Below are positions 49,583 through 56,707 of a stretch of DNA of 64,000 bases, in pieces. The translations under genes were made by a program, and so were the position numbers. The notes beneath the pieces were generated by a model. The model ran no database searches. It worked only from the letters and a program-made list of their open reading frames with translations, and was not told the DNA's origin. Source of the DNA: Variovorax sp. ZS18.2.2. Lineage in GTDB: Bacteria; Pseudomonadota; Gammaproteobacteria; Burkholderiales; Burkholderiaceae_C. The stretch's first letter is position 1. Each line of letters opens with the position of its first letter. Where the stretch lies: positions 17,351 through 81,350 of the forward strand of contig NZ_JANLNM010000016.1 in NCBI RefSeq assembly GCF_024701975.1, given 5' to 3'.

Positions 49583-51349
49583 ATGACGAACCCCACCGTT
49601 GTTGTCGCCGCCGATGCCGCGAGCGGCCCCGTGCCGCCGACCCTGAGCGCGACTGAACTGCCGCCGTCGGTTGGCGCCTTCCACTACACCCGCTACAAGG
49701 TCTGGACGCCGCCGCTGGAGGCCGACGGCATCGAACCCGGCCGCCACCCGGTCGTGATCGCGGGCGGCGGGCCGGTCGGCATGGCGCTCGCGCTGGGCCT
49801 AGCGAACCACGGCGTGCGCTGCGTGATCCTCGAAGCCGACGACACCGTGTGCGTCGGCAGCCGCGCGGCCTGCATCTCGCGGCGCAGCCTGGAGATCATG
49901 GAACGGCTCGGTGTGCGCCACGCCTTCATGACCAAGGGCCTGCCCTGGACCGGCGGGCGCAGCTACTACAAGACGGCCGAGGTGTTCCGCTTCGAGATGC
50001 CGCACGACGCGCAGCAAAAACTGCCGCCGATGATCAACCTGGAGCAGTACTACGCCGAGCACTACCTGCTCGAAGAAATCTTCCGCCGCAACGAGGCGAC
50101 GCCGGGGCTCATCGACATCCGCTGGGGCACGGAGCTCACGGGGCTCGCGCAGGACGACGATGACGGCGTGACGCTCGACGTACGCAACGCCGACGGCAGC
50201 TACCGCCTGCAGGGCCAATGGCTCGCTGCCTGCGACGGCGGCCAGAGCTTCGTGCGCAAGGCGCTCGGCCTCTCGCTCGAGGGCACGGGCTACGAAGGCC
50301 GCTACGTGATCATCGACATCGAGTTGCACAGCGACCACCCGACCGAGCGCCGCGCGTGGTTCGACCCGCCGTGGAACCCCGGCTCGACCGTGCTGATGCA
50401 CCGCCAGCCCGACGACATCTGGCGCATCGATTACCAACTGCGCGCGGGCCAGAGCACCGAAGAGGCGCTGCAGCCCGCGGCCGTGGCCGAGTTCGTGCAG
50501 CGCCATCTCGATGCGATCGGCGAAGGGCATCTGCCGTGGAAGACGGTGTGGACGTCCGTGTACCGCGCCGGCGCGATGACGCTCGAGAGCTATCGCCATG
50601 GCCGCGTCGTGTTCGCGGGCAACGCGGCGCATGCGATGCCGATCTTCGGCGTGCGCGGGCTCAACTCGGGCTTCGACGATGCGGACAACCTCGCGTGGAA
50701 GCTGGCGCTGGTCGCGCGCGGCGCGTCGGATGCGGCGCTGCTGGACTCGTACTCGCAGGAGCGCATCGCGGCTTTCCACATCAATGCCGAGAACGCGATG
50801 CGCAGCACGGAGTTCATGTCGCCGCCGTCGCGCGGCTTCGACCTGCTGCGCGAAGCGGCGCTGTCGCTGTCGGAGGCGCACCGCGGCATCGCGCAACTGA
50901 TCAATCCGCGGCAGACGCAGGCCGTGCGTTATGCGGCGTCGCCGTTGTCGAGCGAGGGCGATGCGCTGTCCGCAGGCCCGTTGCCGGGCGAGGTGATGCC
51001 GGAGCAGCAGCTCGAACACGGCCATCTCACCGACCTGATCGCGCCGGTCTTCACGCTGCTGGCGCTGCGGCCGAATGCCGATGCAGCGCAACTGCCCGAG
51101 GACGATGTGAAGCAGGCGAAGCAAGGCGCGTTGCCTTTTGCCATTCGCACCATCGCCGCGCCGGGCATCGACGGCGCAGACGCGCACGCGAGCCCCGCCG
51201 TCTTCGACGCCCTCGGCGCGCGCGACGGCGCCGTCTACCTGCTGCGCCCCGATGGCCACGTGGCCGCGCGCTGGCACGGCATGCCGCCCGGCGCACTGCA
51301 AGGCGCGCTCGCCTGCGCCGCCGTTTCACTGGAGCTTGTCGCCGCATGA
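49583..51349 (+). CDS. FAD-dependent aromatic hydroxylase (MhpA/PheA-like)
   Basis: A 588-residue flavoprotein monooxygenase of the phenol hydroxylase/MhpA group. The FAD-binding loop is VIAGGGPVGMALALGLANHG and the ExxR-type motif is in ILEADDTVCVGSRA. The normally conserved GDAAH flavin motif reads FAGNAAHAMPIFGVRG, with Asn347 in place of Asp. A thioredoxin-like C-terminal domain occupies about 460-588. It should hydroxylate a phenolic compound in the cytoplasm, using NAD(P)H and O2. Its stop overlaps the next start (ATGA). The gene is divergent from a LuxR regulator and followed by a solute receptor, forming a catabolic locus. Confidence 0.85.
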   Translation: MTNPTVVVAADAASGPVPPTLSATELPPSVGAFHYTRYKVWTPPLEADGIEPGRHPVVIAGGGPVGMALALGLANHGVRCVILEADDTVCVGSRAACISRRSLEIMERLGVRHAFMTKGLPWTGGRSYYKTAEVFRFEMPHDAQQKLPPMINLEQYYAEHYLLEEIFRRNEATPGLIDIRWGTELTGLAQDDDDGVTLDVRNADGSYRLQGQWLAACDGGQSFVRKALGLSLEGTGYEGRYVIIDIELHSDHPTERRAWFDPPWNPGSTVLMHRQPDDIWRIDYQLRAGQSTEEALQPAAVAEFVQRHLDAIGEGHLPWKTVWTSVYRAGAMTLESYRHGRVVFAGNAAHAMPIFGVRGLNSGFDDADNLAWKLALVARGASDAALLDSYSQERIAAFHINAENAMRSTEFMSPPSRGFDLLREAALSLSEAHRGIAQLINPRQTQAVRYAASPLSSEGDALSAGPLPGEVMPEQQLEHGHLTDLIAPVFTLLALRPNADAAQLPEDDVKQAKQGALPFAIRTIAAPGIDGADAHASPAVFDALGARDGAVYLLRPDGHVAARWHGMPPGALQGALACAAVSLELVAA

Positions 51350-51561
51350 GCCACACCGCATCCCTCCATCCCGACGCCCGCGACCGGCTCTACGCCGAGT
51401 GCGCGCGCGCCATCACCGAAGCGGGCGCCGAGCGCGAATCGCTGTTCCTCGCACGTCTGGCGCTGCTGCTGTTCGAGCAGGTCGGCGACGAGGCGCGCTG
51501 CCGTGCCGCGCTCGCCGATGCGCTGCGCGCGCTGCCCGTACCATCGCTTTCCGCAACCTAA
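51346..51561 (+). CDS. DUF2783-like small protein
   Basis: A 71-residue helical protein (HPDARDRLYAECARAITEAG...ESLFLARLALLLFEQVGDEARCRAALADAL) resembling DUF2783, small proteins typically encoded directly after FAD-dependent hydroxylases. Start overlaps the hydroxylase stop (ATGA), so it is translationally coupled and may form a complex with, or modulate, the enzyme. The function is unknown. It is followed by the receptor gene after 21 bases. Confidence 0.75.
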   Translation: MSHTASLHPDARDRLYAECARAITEAGAERESLFLARLALLLFEQVGDEARCRAALADALRALPVPSLSAT

Positions 51562-51582
51562 CTACAACCAGGAGACTGATCC

Positions 51583-52557
51583 ATGGATCGCCGCACCCTT
51601 CTCGCCACGCTCGCATCCGGCGCCGCCGTGGCCGCCTCGCCTTTTGCCCATGCGCAGGAGTACCCCGCGCAACTCATCAAGTGGGTCGTGCCGTACCCGG
51701 CGGGCGGCGGCACCGACGTGATCGCGCGCGTGCTGGCCGAAGCCATGCGCCAGACGCTGGGCCAGCAGATCGTGGTGGACAACCGCCCCGGCGCCTCGAC
51801 CAACATCGGCGCCGACATCGTCGCCAAGAGCAAGCCCGACGGCTACACGATCCTCTCGGCCGACAACGCCGTGCTGGCCTTCAACGAGCACCTGTTCAGC
51901 AAGCTGCCGTTCAACCCCGAGAAAGACTTCACCTACATCGGCGCCATCGGCAAGTTCCCGCTCGCGCTGGTGGTGCACCCGGACTTCCCGGCGAAGAACT
52001 TCAAGGAGTTCCTGGCCTACGTGAAGGCCAACCCCGGCAAGGTCAACTACGCCTCGCCCGGCAACGGCTCGCCGCACCACCTGGCAATGGAGATGTTCAA
52101 GGTGCGCACCGGCACCTTCATCACCCACATTCCGTACCGCGGCGCGGCGCCTGCGATGGCCGATGTGATGGGCGGGCAGGTGCCCTGCATGTTCCTGGAC
52201 CTGGCCTCGGGCCTGCCGATCATGCAGAGCAACAAGGTGCGGGTGCTGGCCATCGGCTCGGGCGCGCGCAGCAAGCCGCTGCCCAACGTGCCGACGTTGG
52301 CCGAAGTGGGCGTGCCCAACACGGAGGTGTTCGCGTTCCAGGGCATCCTCGGCCCGGCGGGCCTGTCGCCCGCGGTGGTGAGCAAGCTCAACGGCGACCT
52401 CAACAAGGCCTTCAGCACGCCGGCCGTGCAGAAGCGCTTCGACGATTTCGGGATGGAAGCGATGCCGGGCACGCCAGCGCAGTTCGCGGCGCTGTCGCGT
52501 GCGGAGTCGAAGCGCTGGGGGCCGATCATCAAGCAGGCAGGCATCAAGCTGGACTGA
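51583..52557 (+). CDS. Bug-family tripartite tricarboxylate receptor (substrate-binding protein)
   Basis: A 324-residue periplasmic binding protein of the Bug/TctC family, greatly expanded in Burkholderiales. The signal peptide begins MDRRTLLATLASG with an Arg-Arg pair (possibly Tat-dependent) and is cut near AHA-QE. YPAQLIKWVVPYPAGGGTDVIARVLAEAM and VVDNRPGAS are family signatures. It probably binds the aromatic or organic acid handled by the preceding hydroxylase; no membrane TctAB genes are nearby. ATG follows AGGAGACTGATCC. Confidence 0.92.
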   Translation: MDRRTLLATLASGAAVAASPFAHAQEYPAQLIKWVVPYPAGGGTDVIARVLAEAMRQTLGQQIVVDNRPGASTNIGADIVAKSKPDGYTILSADNAVLAFNEHLFSKLPFNPEKDFTYIGAIGKFPLALVVHPDFPAKNFKEFLAYVKANPGKVNYASPGNGSPHHLAMEMFKVRTGTFITHIPYRGAAPAMADVMGGQVPCMFLDLASGLPIMQSNKVRVLAIGSGARSKPLPNVPTLAEVGVPNTEVFAFQGILGPAGLSPAVVSKLNGDLNKAFSTPAVQKRFDDFGMEAMPGTPAQFAALSRAESKRWGPIIKQAGIKLD

Positions 52558-52558
52558 G

Positions 52559-52695
52559 GCGGCAACGGCTCCTGGTTGGGTCCCCGATGGTTCGGGGAAC
52601 ACCACGGAACCGGCTTTGCCGGGCCGTTGGTGTTGCCCCCGGTAGGGGGTTGGAGAAGCGACACGAAGTGCGCGAAGCCTGGGGGCGAGCCTGCT
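52559..52695. repeat. Multi-hairpin intergenic element, candidate dispersed repeat
   Basis: The gap between two convergent genes contains four consecutive hairpins: TCCCCGA/TCGGGGA (52581-52587 with 52592-52598), CCGGC/GCCGG (in CGGAACCGGCTTTGCCGGGCCG), CCCCC/GGGGG (in GTTGCCCCCGGTAGGGGG) and GCG-A-CAC/GTG-CGC around ACACGAAGTG. Such an arrangement recalls the dispersed repeats of Comamonadaceae genomes. No open frame of note is present. It may act as a terminator for both genes. The mobility of the element cannot be judged from one copy. Confidence 0.55.
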
Positions 52696-53901
52696 TTATT
52701 GGGTGAAGGCCTTTCGCGAGCCGTCTTCGAAAACCTCGTCGTCGCGCTGCAAGTCGCCGTTCTCATCCCAGGCGCGCTCTCGCGTCACGCGGCCCTTGGG
52801 ATCGAAGTGCGATTCGGCCAGCAGCGTGCCCTTTTCGCTGAAGCGCCGGTGCGTGCCGATGGGCACCTGGCGGTTGCGGCCTGGCGCGAGGTAGCGGCCC
52901 TGTGCGGCGCGCTGGCCGCTGTCGTAGAACTCGGTGACCTCGACCATGCGCGCCGTACCGGTGCCGCTGTACACGGCCTTGCTGCGCGGCTGGCCGTTCA
53001 GATAGAAGCTGTCGTCGCGCAGCGGCTCGCCCACGGGGGTCCAGCGCTGGTCGCGCACCACGGTTCCTTTTTCGGAGAACTCCTGCTCGCGCTGGCGGAT
53101 GGCGGTGCGCTCGACCAGCAGCCACACGGTCTCGCGGCGCTTGACGCCTTCCGACGAAAAACTGCGCTCGATGCGCTGGTTGCCGGTGGTCTCGTCGAGC
53201 GTCGAGGGCTTGCCGTTGTCGTAGAACTCTTGGCTGCGCACGCGCTTGCCCGCAAGGTACGACACCCGCGAGCGCAGCGTGCCGCGCGCATCGAACAGGT
53301 CGACCTGCGATGCGCCGCCGCTCGTGAAGCCGCACAGCTTCGCGTCGTCAGCCACGGGTGTCAGCACCGGCGCCTCGCCGCAGCGCAGCATCGACATCTG
53401 GCCGCGCTCGGTGAATTCGACAACGGCGCGCTCGGGACCGGCGCCGGTATCGGGGTAGAAGGTGGCGCGCCGCAGCTGGCCGCCGGGGTAGAAGCTGCGC
53501 ACCAGCCCGCGCTCCTGGCCGTCGTCGTAAACGGCCTCGCGCAGCACCTGGCCGGCGGGCGAGAACTCGCGAGCACGGCCCTGCATGTTGCCCTTGGCGT
53601 TGGTGGTGTGTTCGCGCGCGAGCTTGCCCTTTTCGTAGAAGCGCACCAGGCCCATAAAGACGCCGTTCTGCACCTGCTGCTCGCGCTGCAGTTCGCCGCT
53701 CGCGCCGTCCTTGCAGCGCATGAGGCCGGTCTTGCCGGCCGTGGTGCTGCCGTTGGAAGGGCTCACGCTCTGGCCGTTGAGTTCGCAGACCTGCGCTGCC
53801 TGGGCCGCGCTCGCGCCGAAGAAGAAGGGCAGCGGGATGAGGGTGGTCAGCGTGACCCGGAAGATCCGGGCGGCCAGGTGAGGCTCTGCGAAGAAAGGCA
53901 T
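52696..53901 (-). CDS. Exported MORN-type repeat (MORN_2) protein
   Basis: A 401-residue protein with a signal peptide (cleavage near AQA-AQ). The mature part is built of repeats of the YwqK/MORN_2 type: a turn like FYDNGKPS, FYPGGQLRR, FSEKGTLLAE or FYLNGQPRSKAVY recurs about ten times, often with R or E every 24-28 residues. The repeats give a beta-hairpin solenoid. Function is unknown; YwqK-like proteins occur with toxin-antitoxin systems in some bacteria, but nothing of that kind is nearby. It is eight bases downstream of marC-like gene on the same strand, probably one operon. Confidence 0.8.
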   Translation of the reverse strand: MPFFAEPHLAARIFRVTLTTLIPLPFFFGASAAQAAQVCELNGQSVSPSNGSTTAGKTGLMRCKDGASGELQREQQVQNGVFMGLVRFYEKGKLAREHTTNAKGNMQGRAREFSPAGQVLREAVYDDGQERGLVRSFYPGGQLRRATFYPDTGAGPERAVVEFTERGQMSMLRCGEAPVLTPVADDAKLCGFTSGGASQVDLFDARGTLRSRVSYLAGKRVRSQEFYDNGKPSTLDETTGNQRIERSFSSEGVKRRETVWLLVERTAIRQREQEFSEKGTVVRDQRWTPVGEPLRDDSFYLNGQPRSKAVYSGTGTARMVEVTEFYDSGQRAAQGRYLAPGRNRQVPIGTHRRFSEKGTLLAESHFDPKGRVTRERAWDENGDLQRDDEVFEDGSRKAFTQ

Positions 53902-53909
53902 CTGGACGG

Positions 53910-54515
53910 CTACCTCCCCATTTCCGAAGCCAGCAGCTTGATGCCGCGGATCATCATCTCGACCGACACGGCCACCAGGATCAGGCCCATCAGCCGCTCG
54001 AAAGCGAGCACCAGGCGTTCGCCGACCAGCCGCTGGATGCGCTCGGCCAGCACCAGCACGATGGCGCACACGGCCATGGTGACGCTGAGCGCCGCCACCC
54101 ATTCGAGGCGCCGCTCGGGCGCCTGCGACACCAGCAGCATCACCGTGGCCAGCGCCGAGGGGCCGGCCAGCGCGGGCACGGCGAGCGGCACGATCAGCGG
54201 TTCTTCGGTCGGCGTCGCGACGGGCGCCGCGCCATGCTCGGGTGGAAAGATCATGCGCAGCGCGATCAGGAACATCACCACCCCGCCCGCGATCTGCAGC
54301 GAGAGGCCCGACAGGCCCATCACCCGCAGGAACCCGTCGCCCACGAACATGAAGCCCAGCAGCAGCGCAAAGGCGATCAGCACCTCACGCACGATGACCC
54401 GGGTGCGCCGCTCGGGCGCCACGCCCTTGAGCGCATTGGCAAAGATCGGGATATTGCCCAGCGGATCGGTGATCAGCAGCAGCAACACGGTGGCCGATGC
54501 GAAGGTGTATCCCAC
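53910..54515 (-). CDS. MarC-family integral membrane protein
   Basis: A 201-residue inner-membrane protein with six hydrophobic helices. VLLLLITDPLGNIPIF and AGGVVMFLIALRMIFPP, PLAVPALAGPSALATVMLL are MarC/UPF0056 signatures. The family is not a proven antibiotic transporter despite its name, and its function is unknown. GTG/ATG choice is clear (ATG at 54515). It is between the VOC gene (seven bases upstream) and the MORN-repeat gene, likely co-transcribed with both. Confidence 0.88.
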   Translation of the reverse strand: MGYTFASATVLLLLITDPLGNIPIFANALKGVAPERRTRVIVREVLIAFALLLGFMFVGDGFLRVMGLSGLSLQIAGGVVMFLIALRMIFPPEHGAAPVATPTEEPLIVPLAVPALAGPSALATVMLLVSQAPERRLEWVAALSVTMAVCAIVLVLAERIQRLVGERLVLAFERLMGLILVAVSVEMMIRGIKLLASEMGR

Positions 54516-54522
54516 TTGTTCT

Positions 54523-54936
54523 TTACTTGTCGTAGATCGTGTCGAGGGAACGGAAGCCCTTGACCTCGATCGGATTGCCGAAGGGGTCGCAGAAGAACAT
54601 CGTCCATTGCTCGCCCGGCTGGCCCTCGAAGCGCACCTGGGGCTTCAGCACGAAATCGGTGTTCGCGGCTTCCAGCCGTTCGGCCAGTGCCTGCCAGTCG
54701 GGCAGGGCCAGCGCGAGGCCGAAGTGCGGCATTGGGACCATCACGTCGCCGACGCGGCCGGTGCGCGCGGTGGCGAAGGGCTCGCCCAGATGCAGCGAGA
54801 TCTGGTGGCCGAAGAAATCGAAATCGACCCAGGTGTCGGTGCTGCGGCCCTCGGCGCAACCGAGGACGTCGCCGTAGAAGCGGCGCGCACCGTCAAGGTC
54901 ACGCACGTGAAAGGCAAGGTGGAAGATGCTCTGCAT
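54523..54936 (-). CDS. VOC-family (glyoxalase/dioxygenase superfamily) protein
   Basis: A 137-residue single VOC domain protein. It begins SIFHLAFHVRDLDGARRFYGDVLGC with the first metal-ligand His at residue 6, 8 or 10, and ends FFCDPFGNPIEVKGF, with the metal-ligand Glu in the NPIEVK strand. It could be a lyase, isomerase or resistance-type binding protein; the substrate is unknown. It is first in an apparent leftward operon with the MarC-type gene. The opposite gene at 54989 starts 52 bases away. Confidence 0.85.
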   Translation of the reverse strand: MQSIFHLAFHVRDLDGARRFYGDVLGCAEGRSTDTWVDFDFFGHQISLHLGEPFATARTGRVGDVMVPMPHFGLALALPDWQALAERLEAANTDFVLKPQVRFEGQPGEQWTMFFCDPFGNPIEVKGFRSLDTIYDK

Positions 54937-54988
54937 GGTTTCGGATTATGGGCAGCGGTGCTGTGAGAATGCCGGACTTTCTTTCATC

Positions 54989-56233
54989 ATGGAGCAGGCC
55001 TTGCGGATACGCCGGATCCTCTCTGCGCTCAGGCGCACCACTGATTTATTGGCACCTGCGCGCCTTGCGCGCCAGGTCCTCGCGGGCGCCCTCTGCGTGT
55101 TCGCGGTCGCGGCGCAGGCGGCCGACTGCCCACCCTCGGCCATCGCCAGCCTCGCCAAGCTCGGGCCGGGCGTGCGCAACGGCGTCGACCGGGGCCTCCT
55201 CTGGCGCATCGAGCGCGACGGGCGCACCTCCTGGCTCTACGGCACCATCCACATCGGCCGCGCCGAATGGGTCCGGCCCGGCCCCACCGTGCAGAAGGCG
55301 CTGGCGCAGAGCGACACGCTCGCGCTGGAGATCGATTCGCGCGACGAAGCCACCGCCCGTGTGATGGGCCGGCCGGCCGATCCGGCCCTGCTCGCGCGCA
55401 TGCTCAGCGGCGAGCGCGCACGGCGCCTGGACCGCCAGAACACCGAGGCCTGCGTGCCGCCGGGCGCCACGGCGAAACTGCAGCCCATCCTGCAGGTGTC
55501 GACGCTGGCCGGCCTGGTGGCGCGCGCCGACGGGCTGTACCCGGAATTCGGCGTCGACGAGACCATGGCGGTGTCTGCCCGCAACGCCAGCAAGCCGATC
55601 GTCGCGCTCGAGAACGCGGCCGACCAGGTGAAGGCGCTGACCGGAGATTCCGAAGCGGAGGAAGCCGAGCAGGTCGATGCGGCGCTCGACGAGCTGGAGT
55701 CGGGCAAGCTGCGCGGGCAGATGAAGGAGATGGCCGATGTCTGGGCGCGCAGCGACGCCGACAAGCTGGCCCGCTATGCCGACTGGTGCGACTGCCTTCG
55801 TACCCCCGCCGAGCAACGGCTGATGAAGCGCCTGCTCGACGACCGCAACCCGGGCCTGGCCGACGGCATCGAGCGCATGCATGCGGGCGGCAAGGGCGTG
55901 TTCGCCGCGGTCGGCGCGCTGCACATGATCGGCCCGCAGGGGCTGCCGGCGCTGATGGCGACGCGCGGCTTCACCGTGACGCCGGTGCTCACCAGCGCGC
56001 AGGCGCAGACGGCGGTGCCGATGCCGGCGCTCTCGGCGCCCGAGCCGGCGCCCCGGGCCGTGCGCGGCGGCAAGGCCGTCAAGGGACAGAAGGGGCAGAA
56101 AGTCCAGAAGGGCGCGCCGGCCGCCAAGGGGGCACAGGGCGCAAAGGGGGCGAAATCCTCGAAGGCCGCACCGGCGACCAAGGGCGCCAAGGCCCCGGCC
56201 AAGGCGGCGCCCAAGGGCAAAGTGCGCAGATAA
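54989..56233 (+). CDS. TraB/GumN-family protein with Lys-rich tail
   Basis: A 414-residue exported protein with signal peptide (long basic N region, cleavage near AQA-AD). The TraB/GumN fold is shown by SWLYGTIHIGRAEW (GTxH motif), LALEIDSRDE and later FAAVGALHMIGPQGLPALM. The family contains metal-dependent peptidase-like proteins (TIKI) and GumN homologs; the exact role here is unknown. Residues from about 357 to the end are a Lys/Ala/Gly-rich repeat segment (KGQKGQKVQKG, KGAKGAKSSK), unusual for an exported protein. The next gene (DUF2946) starts 11 bases after the stop, so the two may be co-transcribed. Confidence 0.8.
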   Translation: MEQALRIRRILSALRRTTDLLAPARLARQVLAGALCVFAVAAQAADCPPSAIASLAKLGPGVRNGVDRGLLWRIERDGRTSWLYGTIHIGRAEWVRPGPTVQKALAQSDTLALEIDSRDEATARVMGRPADPALLARMLSGERARRLDRQNTEACVPPGATAKLQPILQVSTLAGLVARADGLYPEFGVDETMAVSARNASKPIVALENAADQVKALTGDSEAEEAEQVDAALDELESGKLRGQMKEMADVWARSDADKLARYADWCDCLRTPAEQRLMKRLLDDRNPGLADGIERMHAGGKGVFAAVGALHMIGPQGLPALMATRGFTVTPVLTSAQAQTAVPMPALSAPEPAPRAVRGGKAVKGQKGQKVQKGAPAAKGAQGAKGAKSSKAAPATKGAKAPAKAAPKGKVRR

Positions 56234-56244
56234 TCGCGACCGCC

Positions 56245-56625
56245 ATGCACCTGCAGCGCCTCCACCCCCGCTTCCTCGGCCAGATCGGCCAGGTCGGCCG
56301 TTGGGTGCTGCTGTGGTTCATGCTGTCGCTGGGCGTGGCGGTGGCATCGCCCATCGTGCATCCGCAGGCCATGGAGCTGGTGTGTTCCACCGCCGGCTCC
56401 ATCAAGGTGGTGGTGCACACCGAGGACGGCGCGCAGGAAATGGGCGTCTCGCACATGAACTGCCCGCTGTGCGTGCTGACCGGCGCACCGCCACCGGCCC
56501 TGGCCCCGATCTCCTTCGATATTCCCCTGCCGCTGGGCCGCGTGGTCCAGCCAATTCCCGCCGCGCGCCTTGCCGCGGCCACCGCGGCGCCGCTCCCGGC
56601 GCGCGGGCCCCCGAACCTCTCCTGA
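56245..56625 (+). CDS. DUF2946-like small membrane/exported protein
   Basis: A 126-residue protein with one N-terminal hydrophobic segment (about residues 20-36) serving as signal or anchor, followed by a short periplasmic part with HMNCPLC, a Cys-x2-Cys motif typical of DUF2946 proteins. These small proteins often accompany copper-related genes in Proteobacteria and probably bind copper. It lies 82 bases before the TonB-dependent receptor and in the same direction. Copper binding is inference. Confidence 0.7.
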   Translation: MHLQRLHPRFLGQIGQVGRWVLLWFMLSLGVAVASPIVHPQAMELVCSTAGSIKVVVHTEDGAQEMGVSHMNCPLCVLTGAPPPALAPISFDIPLPLGRVVQPIPAARLAAATAAPLPARGPPNLS

Positions 56626-56707
56626 AGCTTTCCAAACCATAGCCGCATGCGCCCGATCGATGGCGCCCGCGGCCTGTCCGGCTTGAAGTTCGTGGAGCAG
56701 GTTCCCA

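Noticed and set aside
52696..53901. Possible toxin-antitoxin module, because YwqK-like repeats occur in such systems
   Set aside because: The protein is exported and no toxin or antitoxin partner is adjacent; the neighbours are MarC and VOC genes.
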